Notes: generated by a model not told the origin, from the letters alone. Counted from the first letter of the stretch, positions 18,753 to 28,959 are shown. The stretch: DNA of 64,000 nt from Acidobacteriota bacterium (GCA_020845575.1 JADLFL010000023.1:1-64000), one strand, 5' to 3'. Translations and numbers: made by a program.

Positions 18753-21244
18753 TACTCCGATCGCAGGACCGTGGCGGGCTGGACGCGCAGGGCACGCAGC
18801 GCGGGAGCGAGCGATGCCAGCGCGCCGGTACACGCCAGCAGCGCGCAGCCGATGGCGAGCGTGCGCACGTCGTGAACCTGGAGGCCGTAGACCAGCGACT
18901 CGGCGTAGCGGCCGCTCCACCACGCCACGGCGAGGCCCACGACCAGGCCGACGACGACGAGCCGCGCCGCTTCGAAGAGCACCAGCTTCAGTACGTGGTC
19001 CGCGCCTGCGCCCAGCGCGAGCCTGACGCCGATCTCGTTGCGGCGCCGCGCGACCATGTACGACATCACGCCATACAGGCCGAGCGTCGAGAGGACGATG
19101 CCAGCACACCGAATGCGCCGGACACCGTGGCCATCAACCGCTCGCGCATGACCGTCTGCGCGATCTGGTCGTCGAACACGCGGAACTCGATCAGCAGTCC
19201 CTGCTGCATCTCGGTCATCACCTGCTTGATGCTGGCCATCGTCGCGTTCGCGAACACCTGCGAGCGCACCATGAACGTCATGTAATCGGGCGGATCCTCG
19301 TCCTGGGCCGCGGCGAAGAACGCGATCGGGCGGAAGTCCTCGCGCAGGCCGCCGTACTTGGTGTTGCGCACGAGTCCCACGACTTCGTACTCCAGGTCGG
19401 GCTTGCCCGCCACCTGTGCATGCGCGAAGGTGCGGCCGATCGGATTGTCGTCGCCGAAGACCGACTTCGCGAACTGCTCGTTGACGATGGCCACGCGCGG
19501 ACTGGAAGCCGTGTCCTGCGGCGTGAACTCGCGCCCGGCCAGGAGCGGCGTCTTCAGCGCGCCGAAGTAGCCTGGGCCGACCAGCGTGAACCACGACTCC
19601 TTCTTCTCGCCGTCTGCCGCGCCCTTTGCACGCACGTCGCCGTTCCAGCTGCTGCCGCCGAACGGACTCAGCGAGACCTGCGCCAAGGCGATGACGCCCG
19701 GCTGCGCGGCGATGCGCGCCTCGATCTGGTCGAACATCAGGAGGCGCTGCTCGGGCGGCATGGCCGGCAGTCGTGCGTCGACGCTGGCGACCAGGACGTC
19801 TTCCGACACCATGCCCGACTCCGTGGTGAGCAGGTTGCGCAGCGTCTGCGCGAACAGGAGTGCGCCGCACAGCAGCACCAGTGACATCGCCACCTGCGCC
19901 ACCACGAGACTCCGGCGCAGGCGATGGCGCTCGGCCGATTGCGCCGTGCCGCGCGCACCGGACATCGCCGCCGCCGGCGGTGTGCTGGTGGCCTTGATCG
20001 CCGGCGCGACACCGAACAGCAGGCATGTCAGGAGCGCGAGTCCCGTGGTGAAGAGGAACAGGTTCCAATCGAGGCCGAGCGTGAGGACGATGGGCTGATC
20101 CTGCGTCGTCAGGAACCCGATGAGCGCACGCCCGGCGACGTGAGCGATGCCGAGTCCGAGGATGGCACCAAGGCCCGCCAGCAGCAGGCTCTCCGTGCAC
20201 AACTGCACGATCAGCCGCAGGCGTGACGCGCCGACGGCCTGGCGCACGACCATCTCGCGCTGGCGCGTGCTCGCACGCGCCAGCAGGAGGTTCGCGAGGT
20301 TGGCGCACGCGATGAGCAGCACGAGGCCGGCCACGGTCAGCAGGATCCACAGCGGATCCTTGTATGCCCTGTGCAACGAGGACATCCCCGCGCTCGCATC
20401 CTCGACGATGAGTGTGTTCTTCAGATACTTCTCGACGGAATCAGGACGGTAGCTGGGTGGCACCGTGTCGCCGAAGATCGCGGGCGACCCTGCAGGTACA
20501 ACTCCTGGCCGAGCACGCCGGGTTCCCGCGGTACTGGCGCTGCCAGGACGCGTACGACAGGACCGCGCCGGCCTGGCTGCAATCGGCCTCGTCCTTCACG
20601 CGCACGAAGCCGCTGCCCAGTATCGGGCGCACGCCAAGGACGTCGAGGAAGTTGCTGTTCACCCACAATCCCTCGACACGGTGCGCCTCGCCGCTCGGCG
20701 AGACGTTGAAGCTCGTCGGACCGAACACGAGCATGTCGGAGAAGGCATCCTGCGCCTGACGCACGGCCTGGAACTGCGCATAGGTGAACGCCTGATGACG
20801 CGACGAGTACCAGCCGAACGTGAAGAAGTCCGTGCCGCGCGCGAGCACCGCCAGTTCCGCTGGCGCCTCCACCGCCGGCAGGCTTCGCAGGCGCAGCGCG
20901 TTGATCATCTGGAAGATCGCCGTGTTCGCGCCGATGCCGAGCGCGAGCGACAGGACCGCGACGGTCGTGAAGCCCGGATGCCCCCAGAGCTGTCGCGCAC
21001 CGTACCTCACGTCGGCGACCAGCGCCTCGAGCCACGCCACGATGTTCATGTCCCGCGTCCTCTCGCGTTGCCGTGTGTATCCGCCGAAGCGGCGGAGCGC
21101 CTCGGTTGTCGCGTCGTCCGGCGTCATGCCGCCGGCCACCAGTTCGTCGATGCGCTCGGCCACATGGAACGCCAGTTCATCGTCCAGGTGGCGAAGCAGC
21201 CTGTTCCGCCTGAAGACGTTGACCGCGCGCGCGATCCAGGCCAT
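18752..21244 (-). pseudogene. MacB-like (ADOP) ABC permease, broken by frameshifts and a deletion
   Basis: Three frames together make a recognisable acidobacterial-type permease: an N-terminal helical segment and the TRDMNIVAWLEALVADVRYGARQL region (start ATG 21244), a central part with GLVLLIACANLANLLLARAS, and a C-terminal part with GLYGVMSYMVARRRNEIGVRLALGA. Breaks are visible near 20515 (one base missing after GNP), near 20490 (an internal deletion: LYLQG joins directly to SPAIFGDTV, where related proteins have roughly 80-100 more residues) and near 19105 (one base missing before IVLSTLGLYG). The single-base lesions could be sequencing errors; the deletion is less likely to be. The upstream PadR gene remains intact. 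Confidence 0.8.
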
Positions 21245-21249
21245 GGCTG

Positions 21250-21588
21250 TCAGCTGTAGCGCAGCACTCGTCCGACGCCGCGCGTCAGGCGCGCCCAACT
21301 CTCGCGTTCGATGTCCAGCTGGGTCCGTCCGAGCCTGGTGATCCGGTAGTACTTGGCTCGCCGGCCCTTGTCGGTCACGCGCCACGTGGCCGAGATCCAG
21401 CCTTCCTGCTCCATGCGGTGCAGCGCCGGATAAAGCGAGCCCTCCTCCACGCGCAGCGCATCGGCGGACATGCGCTGGAGGTGGCCGCAGAGCGCGTAGC
21501 CGTGCAGCGGCCCCTGCCCTTCGAGGCTGCGCAGCACGAGCAGCGTGAGCGTGCCCTGGAGAATGTCGTTGCGGGTCCGTGTGGTCAT
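21250..21588 (-). CDS. PadR-family transcriptional regulator
   Basis: The 112-residue winged-helix regulator has the PadR core: ILQGTLTLLVLRSLEGQGPLHGYAL, then VEEGSLYPALHRMEQEGW and a C-terminal RRAKYYRITRLGRTQL wing. It begins 5 bases upstream of the broken permease and is presumably cotranscribed. PadR-permease pairs are abundant in acidobacteria; the regulator is expected to repress its own operon. A perfect 14-bp palindrome 18 bases before the start is the likely operator. Confidence 0.93.
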   Translation of the reverse strand: MTTRTRNDILQGTLTLLVLRSLEGQGPLHGYALCGHLQRMSADALRVEEGSLYPALHRMEQEGWISATWRVTDKGRRAKYYRITRLGRTQLDIERESWARLTRGVGRVLRYS

Positions 21589-21605
21589 GTCCAGCCGTTC
21601 ATGCC

Positions 21606-21619
21606 CTAGCTATAGCTAG
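21606..21619. promoter_or_regulatory. palindromic operator, probably for PadR
   Basis: CTAGCTATAGCTAG is a perfect 14-bp inverted repeat located 18 bases upstream of the PadR start, in an AT-rich patch within GC-rich DNA. Position and symmetry fit autoregulation by the dimeric PadR protein. Confidence 0.7.
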
Positions 21620-21663
21620 ACAGGGATAATAGAGAGCCGCGCCACGCCGTCAAGCGCGAATGG

Positions 21664-24330
21664 CTATTCCAGTCGCATTCTGGCGAGCAGGGCGGCGAAG
21701 CGTGGATCGCCTCTGAGCGAGTCGACCATCGGATGCACCTTCAGCGTGGGCATCCAGTACGACCGTTCTTCGTACGCGCGTTCGAGCCACTCGAAGGCGC
21801 GCTCCGTATCGCCGAGATACGCGTAGATCCCGACGAACTGGAAGGGCTCGATGTATCGCGTGCGGCGGAGGGTCAGGAGCTGGTTCAGGAGCGTCAGCGC
21901 CGCGGGCCTGTCGTTCAGGAGGGCCTGGTTGCAGGCCATGACGAAGATGTCCGACTGCGCGCCGCCCGAGAGCGCCGCCGCCGCCCGCGCGGCCTCGAGC
22001 CCGTCGGCCGGATTGCCGCGCGCCGCGTACGCCGCAGCCATGTACAGGTACGCGAGATACGTCTGGGGATCCTGCGCGAGGGCCTTCCGGCTCTCCGCGA
22101 TCGCCTCGTCGAAGCGATGTTCGAGGTAGTAGTGCAGCCCGCGCACGGCCACGAAATTGACGAGCGTGGGATCGAGGGCCCGCGCGCGCGCCGAGAACTC
22201 GGCGGCCTCGGCGAACCTGCCGTGACTGGCCAGGAACTCGCCCAGCGAGTGGTTGACCCGCGCGCTCGTCGGCTCCAGCACCAGCGCCCGGCGCAGGTGC
22301 GCCTCCGCGTCCGCCCAACGCCAGTTGTAGTCGCCCTCGACTTCGGCGAGCGCCACGTGCGCCGCGGCAAGGTCGGGATCGAGTTCGAGCGCGCGCCTGG
22401 CGGCGCGCTCGGCGCGCGGATACGCCTCGGTGGGCGCCAGGAACGCCATCGACGCTGCCCGCGTGAACGCCGAGGCGAGGCCCGCCTGCGCCGCGGCGAA
22501 GTCGGGATCCAGGCGGATCGCGCGCGCGAACGCGTCGCGGGCGGCAAAGATCTGCGAGACGTCGCGCCTGGTCATCGCGAGTGCGAGGTTGCCGTCGAGA
22601 TAGGCCTCCTGCGCGGCCGCCGTCGTATCCGCCGCCGGACGCGCTGACGCGAACGGGAGCGACAGCGCGGTGGACACGCCGCGACTGACCTGCGTGGCGA
22701 GTGCCTGCTCGCCCATGAGGACATGTGCGAGATCGCTGACGAATGACGCCTGCCAGGCCACGTGTCCGCTGGCGACGTCCACGAGCCTGAGCGTCGTCTG
22801 CAGCCGCGTCCCGGTTCGCGCCAGCGTCCCTTCGAGCACCGTGTCGACCTCGAGCTCGCGGCCGGCGGCGACCGTGTCGACCACGCGATCGAGATACGGA
22901 AGCGTCGCGTCGACGGGACGCACCGCCAGCGACGGGATGCGCCCGAGTCGCGTGGCGATGGCGTCCGCGAGGCCGACGCGGAGCGCGCGATCGGCAGTGG
23001 ACGGCGGCGCGGCACGAGTGCCGCCCTCCGGCGGTGCCACGAGGAGCGGCAGCACTGCCATCGTGCGCTCGTCGCCCGGTGCAACGGCATCGCCGACCGA
23101 CGCGGACGAGACCGGCACGCGGCCAAGGGAATACGTCGCGACGAATGCGCCGATGAGCAGCGCCGCAATGGCAAGTGCCGCCACGGCGATGGGCACCTTG
23201 CGCTGACGGACGAACGTCGCGATCCGATACCCGAGGCCGTCGGGCCGCGCAAGCACCGGCCGGCCGTCGAGGTACCGCGTGATGTCGTCGGCCAGCGCCG
23301 CGGCCGACTCGTACCGGCGGCTCGCGTCGATGTGCGTGGCCCTCGCCACCACGCAACGGAGCTCGCGCGGCAGTGACGACGATCGGCGGGTCGGCCGGGC
23401 TCGGAGAGCCGGCCCTGTCGGCCCTGGAGTCGGCTCTGTCTTCCCTGTCGTCTCCGTTTCGTCGAGCAGGTGCGCGAGCAGGACGCCAAGGCTGAACACG
23501 TCGGTGGCCGGCGTGAGCACCGGCGCGCCGCTGGCCTGTTCCGGCGACGCGTATTCAGGCGTGAACGCCTGATATTCGGTGAGCGTGAGCTCCCCTCCTT
23601 CCGGCGACTCGGTCACGCGCGCGATCCCGAAATCCAGCAGCTTGGGCACGCCCGCCGCCGTGACGAGGATGTTCGACGGCTTGAGATCGCGATGGATGAT
23701 CTGCTGCGCGTGCGCATGCGCCACCGCACGGCAGACGTCGGCCATGAGGGCGAGCCGCTCGCGCTGCGTACGGGCGTGCCGAGTGCAGTACTCGTCGATG
23801 CGCACACCATCGACGTACTCCATCACGAAGAACGGTTCGCCCTCGGCGCTCACGCCGCCATCGAGGAGATGCGCGATGTGCGGATGGTTCAGCGTGGCAA
23901 GGATCTGGCGCTCGCGGCGGAAGCGGCGCAGCATGTCGTCGCCCGAGAACGTGCGGCCGACGATCTTCAAGGCCACCTGGCGATGGAACGCACCATCGGC
24001 ACGTTCGGCGAGGAACACGGCGCCCATGCCGCCACGGCCGATCTCGCGAAGGATGCGATACGCGCCGAATCGACGGCCGGCGTATGCATCGGCGGCGGTG
24101 GTGCCGGACGTGGGCCTGTCGTCAGGCAGTTCGGGTCCGAGCGGCGCGCTCGTCGCGCCGTGCGCGGCAAGCAGCGAGAGGACTTCGTCGCGCAGCGCCT
24201 CGTCGTTGCCGCAGTGGTGCGCCACCAGATCGGCGTGACGCTCCGGCGGCTCGTCGACCACCTCGGCGAAGATCGCCTTGACGCGCTGCCATCTCGTGGG
24301 GTCCATGCCCTCCGTCACGCGCACGCCCAT
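21664..24330 (-). CDS. membrane Ser/Thr protein kinase with TolB-like and TPR region
   Basis: This 888-residue kinase has its Gly-rich loop at 98-104 (GRGGMGA), catalytic K122, HRDLKPSN (213-220) and DFG (233-235). A membrane helix follows at about 379-401. The C-terminal half begins with a CadC/adenylate-cyclase-associated TolB-like segment (LVDVASGHVAWQASF) and continues as several tetratricopeptide repeats, facing outside if the topology is as expected. ATG 24330 overlaps the sigma-factor stop (TGATG), showing translational coupling. A 24-bp REP palindrome lies in-frame in the kinase domain (about residues 305-313, GPALRARP), between the helix that follows the activation segment and the C-lobe end. 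Confidence 0.93.
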   Translation of the reverse strand: MGVRVTEGMDPTRWQRVKAIFAEVVDEPPERHADLVAHHCGNDEALRDEVLSLLAAHGATSAPLGPELPDDRPTSGTTAADAYAGRRFGAYRILREIGRGGMGAVFLAERADGAFHRQVALKIVGRTFSGDDMLRRFRRERQILATLNHPHIAHLLDGGVSAEGEPFFVMEYVDGVRIDEYCTRHARTQRERLALMADVCRAVAHAHAQQIIHRDLKPSNILVTAAGVPKLLDFGIARVTESPEGGELTLTEYQAFTPEYASPEQASGAPVLTPATDVFSLGVLLAHLLDETETTGKTEPTPGPTGPALRARPTRRSSSLPRELRCVVARATHIDASRRYESAAALADDITRYLDGRPVLARPDGLGYRIATFVRQRKVPIAVAALAIAALLIGAFVATYSLGRVPVSSASVGDAVAPGDERTMAVLPLLVAPPEGGTRAAPPSTADRALRVGLADAIATRLGRIPSLAVRPVDATLPYLDRVVDTVAAGRELEVDTVLEGTLARTGTRLQTTLRLVDVASGHVAWQASFVSDLAHVLMGEQALATQVSRGVSTALSLPFASARPAADTTAAAQEAYLDGNLALAMTRRDVSQIFAARDAFARAIRLDPDFAAAQAGLASAFTRAASMAFLAPTEAYPRAERAARRALELDPDLAAAHVALAEVEGDYNWRWADAEAHLRRALVLEPTSARVNHSLGEFLASHGRFAEAAEFSARARALDPTLVNFVAVRGLHYYLEHRFDEAIAESRKALAQDPQTYLAYLYMAAAYAARGNPADGLEAARAAAALSGGAQSDIFVMACNQALLNDRPAALTLLNQLLTLRRTRYIEPFQFVGIYAYLGDTERAFEWLERAYEERSYWMPTLKVHPMVDSLRGDPRFAALLARMRLE
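23393..23416. repeat. REP-like 24-bp palindrome inside the kinase gene
   Basis: The same 24 bases occur in the spacer at 2613-2636 and inverted at 37070-37093. Here the element is translated as part of a loop (PTGPALRARPTRR) without breaking the frame. Confidence 0.85.
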
Positions 24331-24902
24331 CAGGCCGGCTCGCCGTACGAGAGCTCACGCGTGAGCCAGGCCCTGGCGATCTGCCAGTCGCGCTTCACCG
24401 TGCGCTCCGACGCACCGATGAGGGCCGCCGTCTCCGGCACGGACAATCCGGCGAAGAAACGCAGTTCGACGATGCGGGCCTGACGTGGGTCGAAGGTGGC
24501 CAGCTTCACGATCGCCGCGTCGAGCGCCACCAGGTCGACATCCACCGTCGCGGCCGGCACGTCCACATCGTCGAGAGGCACGCGAACGGCTCCCGTGCTG
24601 CGCTTGGCCGCGTGCTTGCGTCGCGCGTGGTCGACCAGGACCTGGCGCATCACGCGCCCGGCGATTGCCACGAAGTGGTCACGGCTATCCCACGGCACAT
24701 CGGCGCTGTTGGCCAGCCGCAGGAACGCCTCGTGGACCAGGGCGGTCGGCTGGAGAGTGTGCCCGGCACGCTCGCGGCGGAGGGCTGACGCGGCGAGGCG
24801 TCGCAGTTCCTCGTAGAGGCGGGGGAAGACGACGTCAGCCGCCTCGTCCCCGATCGACGTGCCATCGAGGGTGGGGCGCTGCGCCTGCGCTTGGTCGTTC
24901 AC
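24330..24902 (-). CDS. ECF-type RNA polymerase sigma factor (TIGR02999-like)
   Basis: The 190-residue product has a sigma-70 region 2 (VFPRLYEELRRLAASALRRE, then TALVHEAFLRLAN) and a region 4 helix-turn-helix (VELRFFAGLSVPETAALIGASERTVKRDW). This is the sigma-70 subgroup often found beside Ser/Thr kinases with TPR domains in acidobacteria. GTG 24902 gives the family-typical length; an ATG at 24959 would add 19 residues. Its TGA overlaps the kinase ATG. No separate anti-sigma factor is seen, so the kinase is the likely partner. Confidence 0.9.
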   Translation of the reverse strand: MNDQAQAQRPTLDGTSIGDEAADVVFPRLYEELRRLAASALRRERAGHTLQPTALVHEAFLRLANSADVPWDSRDHFVAIAGRVMRQVLVDHARRKHAAKRSTGAVRVPLDDVDVPAATVDVDLVALDAAIVKLATFDPRQARIVELRFFAGLSVPETAALIGASERTVKRDWQIARAWLTRELSYGEPA

Positions 24903-25005
24903 GCGAGAACAAGAATACCGAAACGGCTGAGGCGGGTCGAATGAGTTGCCACGTTGCATCGCGTGCGGCTATGGTGGCGGCGTCCCAGCCAGTGAGATTG
25001 CCCTC

Positions 25006-25635
25006 ATGAGGTCGAAGTCCATGTCGTCCAGCGCTCCACCGCATATCCTCCCGGTGCTGCCCTCGCCAGGTGCGACGGCCGGCACCAGCGCCACTCCCGG
25101 CATCTCGCGACGGTCTGCGCTCCAGGGACTCGTCGCGGGCCTCGGTCTGACCGCCGGCTCGACGACAGCTGACGCGGACGTGCATGACCACCCGCTCGCC
25201 GCGCACATCGTGCAGCGGCGCGCGACGCCACCGGCCACGACTCCCGCGACGCCGAAGTTCTTCGACGCACACCAGTTCGCCACGCTGGGTGTCGTGTCCG
25301 AACTCATCGTGCCGGGCTCGGTCGCCAGCGGCAGCCCGGCATACATCGACAGCGTGCTTGCCGTGGAACATGACGATGTCCGCATCGCCGTGGTGAGCGC
25401 CCTGTCGGCCCTCGACGCGGCGGCGCGCGACGCGCACCGCGCCACGTTCCGCACGCTGAAGGCACCGCAGCAGATCGCGATTCTCGAAAGCCTCACCCGA
25501 CCGCTCGTGACGCTGAAGACGTGGGTCGCCGGCGCGCACTACTCGTCCGAGGCCGGGCTGAAGTCGCTCGGCTTCGACGGCATGGTCTTCTTCCAGGAGT
25601 TCCCGGCGTGCCAGCACGGCGAGGGACACGCGTAG
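25006..25635 (+). CDS. gluconate 2-dehydrogenase subunit 3-like protein
   Basis: The 209-residue protein has a twin-arginine-like signal (ISRRSALQGLVAGL) after an unusually long polar N-terminus, and a DUF/subunit-3 domain with the typical HQFATLGVVSELIVPGS motif and SALSALDAAARDAH. In gluconate and related dehydrogenases subunit 3 accompanies the flavoprotein across the Tat pathway. It lies 6 bases before the GMC flavoprotein gene. An ATG at 25021 is an alternative start. Confidence 0.88.
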   Translation: MRSKSMSSSAPPHILPVLPSPGATAGTSATPGISRRSALQGLVAGLGLTAGSTTADADVHDHPLAAHIVQRRATPPATTPATPKFFDAHQFATLGVVSELIVPGSVASGSPAYIDSVLAVEHDDVRIAVVSALSALDAAARDAHRATFRTLKAPQQIAILESLTRPLVTLKTWVAGAHYSSEAGLKSLGFDGMVFFQEFPACQHGEGHA

Positions 25636-25641
25636 GTTCCC

Positions 25642-27330
25642 ATGCAGACCACACAGCGCGATCCCGCGGGACAGCACTTCGACGTCGTCATCATCGGGTC
25701 TGGCGCGTCGGGCGGCTGGGCGGCCAAGCGACTCACCGAGGCAGGCCTTCGCGTCGTGGTGCTCGAAGCCGGCCGTGCCTTGACCGATGCCGACTACAAG
25801 GAACACGTGCACGCGTACCAGTTGCCGTATCGCGCCCGGACGAAAGCGCCGCTGGAGCAGCGGCGGCCGAAGCAGTCGCAGTCGTACGCCGTGCGCGAGT
25901 GGAACGCCGACTGGTACGTCGACGACATCCAGGAGCCCTATCACGACGAGTCGACGCCGCCATTCCTCTGGGTGCGGACGCGCGTCGTGGGTGGACGCAC
26001 GAACATCTGGGGTCGCGCCTGCCTGCGCCTGAGCGACGTGGACTTCAAGGCCGCCTCGCGCGACGGCAGGGGCGTGGACTGGCCGATCTCGTACGCCGAC
26101 ATCGCACCGTACTACGACCTCGTCGAGGACTACGTCGGCGTATCGGGCGTGAAGGAAGGACTCGAACAGTATCCCGACGGGCGGTTCCAGCCCCCGATGG
26201 GATTCACGTGCGAAGAGGTGGCGCTCCGCACGCGCGTGAAGAACGCCTTCGGCTACACCATCACGCAGGGCCGCACGGCCAACCTCCCGCGCCCGCTCAA
26301 CGGCCGCCAGGCCTGCCACTACTGCGGACCGTGCGAGCACGGGTGCGTGACGCACTCGTACTTCAACGCCGCGTTCACGACGATGCGCGACGCCATGGCG
26401 ACAGGCCGCTGCACGCTGGTGACAGGAGCGATGGCGTACAAGGTCCTCATGGATCCGGAGACGCACAAGGCGCGCGGCGTCCTGTACGTGGACAGAGACA
26501 CGCGCCAGCCGAAGGAGATCTTCGGCAACGTCGTCGCGTTGTGCGCGCAGACGCTCGAGTCCGTGCGAATGCTGCTGAATTCGTCATCCCCGCAGGATCC
26601 GAACGGCCTCTCCAACTCCAGCGGCCTCGTCGGTAAGTATCTGATGACACATTTCTCGGGCGGCGGCGCGTCTGGCCGCCTGCCTGAGGTCGAGGCCACG
26701 CCGTCGATGAACGGTCCGAACCGGCCCTGCCAGCTCCTCACGGCACGCTTCCGCAACCTGCCGGGAGGGCCGCAGTCGGCGGACTTCGTGCGCGGCTATG
26801 CGTGGAGCACGAGCGTCGGCACGGGCTTCGACTTCTCCGCGCCAGGCATCGGCGATGCGTACACGCGCGCGATCGCGCGCAGGCGTCCCGTATCTGTCAC
26901 GTTCTCCGGCTTCGGCGAGTGCCTGCCGTATGCCGACAACACGTGCACGATCGATCCCGACACGCGCGATGCGTTCGGCATCCCCGTGGTACGCCTGCAC
27001 CTGACGCCGCGCGAGAACGAGCAGGCGATGCACCGCGACATGGCGACGCACGCGGCGGAGGTCCTCGAGCGCATCGGTGCCACCAACATCAGGCAGACGC
27101 ACCAGGTGCGCGGCCAGGCGCATGAGGTGGGTGCGGCGCGCATGGGTACGGATCCGAAGGCATCGGTCCTCAATCCGTTCCTGCAATCGCACGACGTGCG
27201 CAACCTGTTCGTGATGGACGGCTCCAGCTTCCCGTCGAGCGCGTGGCAGAACCCCACGCTCACGATCATGGCGCTGGCCGTCCGCTCGACTGACTATCTG
27301 CTGGAGCAACTGCGAGCGGGGAACCTGTAA
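25642..27330 (+). CDS. GMC-family FAD-dependent dehydrogenase
   Basis: The 562-residue flavoprotein starts with an FAD-binding VVIIGSGASGGWAAKRLTEAG dinucleotide fold (residues 14-33) and has the GMC C-terminal domain with a FVMDGSSFPSSAWQNPTLTI block. The active-site histidine region probably includes GQAHEVGAARMG. With the preceding subunit 3 it forms the two soluble parts of a periplasmic sugar or polyol dehydrogenase; the gluconate enzyme also has a cytochrome c subunit, not found next to it here. It has no signal of its own, so export is expected as a complex with the Tat-tagged subunit. Confidence 0.92.
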   Translation: MQTTQRDPAGQHFDVVIIGSGASGGWAAKRLTEAGLRVVVLEAGRALTDADYKEHVHAYQLPYRARTKAPLEQRRPKQSQSYAVREWNADWYVDDIQEPYHDESTPPFLWVRTRVVGGRTNIWGRACLRLSDVDFKAASRDGRGVDWPISYADIAPYYDLVEDYVGVSGVKEGLEQYPDGRFQPPMGFTCEEVALRTRVKNAFGYTITQGRTANLPRPLNGRQACHYCGPCEHGCVTHSYFNAAFTTMRDAMATGRCTLVTGAMAYKVLMDPETHKARGVLYVDRDTRQPKEIFGNVVALCAQTLESVRMLLNSSSPQDPNGLSNSSGLVGKYLMTHFSGGGASGRLPEVEATPSMNGPNRPCQLLTARFRNLPGGPQSADFVRGYAWSTSVGTGFDFSAPGIGDAYTRAIARRRPVSVTFSGFGECLPYADNTCTIDPDTRDAFGIPVVRLHLTPRENEQAMHRDMATHAAEVLERIGATNIRQTHQVRGQAHEVGAARMGTDPKASVLNPFLQSHDVRNLFVMDGSSFPSSAWQNPTLTIMALAVRSTDYLLEQLRAGNL

Positions 27331-27334
27331 GCAG

Positions 27335-27370
27335 TCGGCAACCGGCAACGGGCAACCGGCAACCGGTTGG
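27335..27370. repeat. heptamer repeat after two converging genes
   Basis: Four CCGGCAA-type copies follow the plus-strand stop codon and end in a CCGGCAACCGGTTGG palindrome toward the converging minus-strand gene. Confidence 0.85.
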
Positions 27371-27382
27371 GCGTCAGGTCGG

Positions 27383-28903
27383 TCACACTTTTTTCAGCCG
27401 CTCGGCGCGATAGCCGCCGCGCCGCTTGTCGTTGACGTACATCGTGCCGAACACGGCGATGAGCACGAGAGCCGCCGGGGCGACGTAGCGGAAGGATTCC
27501 TGTCCGCCGCGCGCTTCGGCCGGCTGAAGAAGCGCGCCGGCTTCGGCCACGACGGGATCGTTCAGGCGGGTCGCGACGACCGCGCGCAGGGCCGTCGCCG
27601 TGGCATCACCGTGTACCTGGCCGGCCTGACGCAGGGTCGTCAACGCCGTGCGGGTCGCGGTGAGGGCATCGCTGATGTCACCGGCGTCCACGGAGGCCGC
27701 GCCGCGGGTGGCGGAGGCCAGGTGCTCCGGGAAGCGCTGCGCGACGCGCTCGAGGACGGCTGTCGCCTGCGCGGGGTCGAGCGCCTCGGCCAGGAAGCGA
27801 TCCGCGAGACTCCCCATGAGCGGCACGCCCACGGCACCCGCCATGCCGAGGCCGATCCCGGCGGTCAGCACGATCCCCAGCGACCCCGTTCGTGGCAGTC
27901 GCTCGCTCACCAGCCCCACCATCGTCGGGAAGAAGAACGCGATGCCCCAGGCAAAGACGGTGGCCACCGCGAGCGCCGACCACAGGCCCTGCACGAAGCT
28001 GAGGAGGAACAAGCCCGTGCCCGTGAGGATGGCGGCGACCAGCAGCATGCCCGTCGGCGCCAGGCGCTCGACGAAGTGCGTCGCAAGCAGGCGCAGGACG
28101 ACCATCCATCCGCTGATCCAGACCAGCACGAGGATGCCGTGGATGCCGACCGCTTCGAGCACCGCCGGCACCCATCGCATCGGGCCGAGCTCGATCGACG
28201 TCGTGATGGCCATCATCGCGAGCAGCAGGAGGAACAGCGGACTCGTCAGCGTGTAGCGGAACATCTCGCCGACGGGAATGCCCGCCTCGGCGTTCTCCGT
28301 CCGCGGAAACCGCTGCGGCAGCACCAGGACGCCGTAGACGAGAATCGGGAGGTAGATCACCGCGAGCTGATACGGCCAGTAGCCGAAGCGACCGCCGTAA
28401 GAGGCCAGGAGGAAGCCCACGATCCCGCCGGCGACGATGCCGATCGGAAAGAAGGCGTGGAACCAGTTCAGGTGCGTGGTCTTCGCGTCCGGGAACAACG
28501 CCGCGACAAGCGGGTTGCCGGTGACTTCGATCATCCCGTTGCCCACGGCCAGCGTGGCCGCGCCCAGCATCAGCATCCAGAATCCCGACGGCGAACCGAC
28601 CTGCATGACGGCGGCAATCATCAGCGTGATGCCCGCCAGGTGCATCGCGAAGCCGAATCGCACGCCCTTCTCGAGTCCGTACGCTTCGAGCAGCGGCCCG
28701 AGCACGAGCAGCGAGATCGCCATCCCCCACAGCGCCGCGCCGCCAATCAGGCCGACCTGGTAGTTGGTCAGGATGAAGTCATGCTTGAGCGCGACAAGGA
28801 TGTTGCTGACCAGCGCAAACGACGCCCCAGTCGGAATCAGCGCCAGACAGATTCCCGAGAACAGCCGATTGCGATTGACTCCGTGCGCCATGACCTCGGA
28901 CAT
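27383..28903 (-). CDS. MFS transporter (sugar-type)
   Basis: The 506-residue carrier has about 12 membrane helices. Signature-like segments include GLIGGAALWGMAISLLVLGP, FGYWPYQLAVIYLPI and GTGLFLLSFVQGL. It also carries a polar insertion of about 90 residues (420-485) before the last helix, richer in Ala and Thr than usual for the family. ATG 28903 is supported by GGAGGGG about 9 bases upstream. It diverges from the cupin / Tm-1-like / PEP-hydrolase operon at 29096 and probably imports its substrate. FucP-like carriers are the closest group I can suggest, with low certainty. Confidence 0.85.
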   Translation of the reverse strand: MSEVMAHGVNRNRLFSGICLALIPTGASFALVSNILVALKHDFILTNYQVGLIGGAALWGMAISLLVLGPLLEAYGLEKGVRFGFAMHLAGITLMIAAVMQVGSPSGFWMLMLGAATLAVGNGMIEVTGNPLVAALFPDAKTTHLNWFHAFFPIGIVAGGIVGFLLASYGGRFGYWPYQLAVIYLPILVYGVLVLPQRFPRTENAEAGIPVGEMFRYTLTSPLFLLLLAMMAITTSIELGPMRWVPAVLEAVGIHGILVLVWISGWMVVLRLLATHFVERLAPTGMLLVAAILTGTGLFLLSFVQGLWSALAVATVFAWGIAFFFPTMVGLVSERLPRTGSLGIVLTAGIGLGMAGAVGVPLMGSLADRFLAEALDPAQATAVLERVAQRFPEHLASATRGAASVDAGDISDALTATRTALTTLRQAGQVHGDATATALRAVVATRLNDPVVAEAGALLQPAEARGGQESFRYVAPAALVLIAVFGTMYVNDKRRGGYRAERLKKV

Positions 28904-28959
28904 ACCTGTACGCCCCTCCAACGTTCGCGACGCCCCCATGCCTCTTCGCGTCTCGCCCC

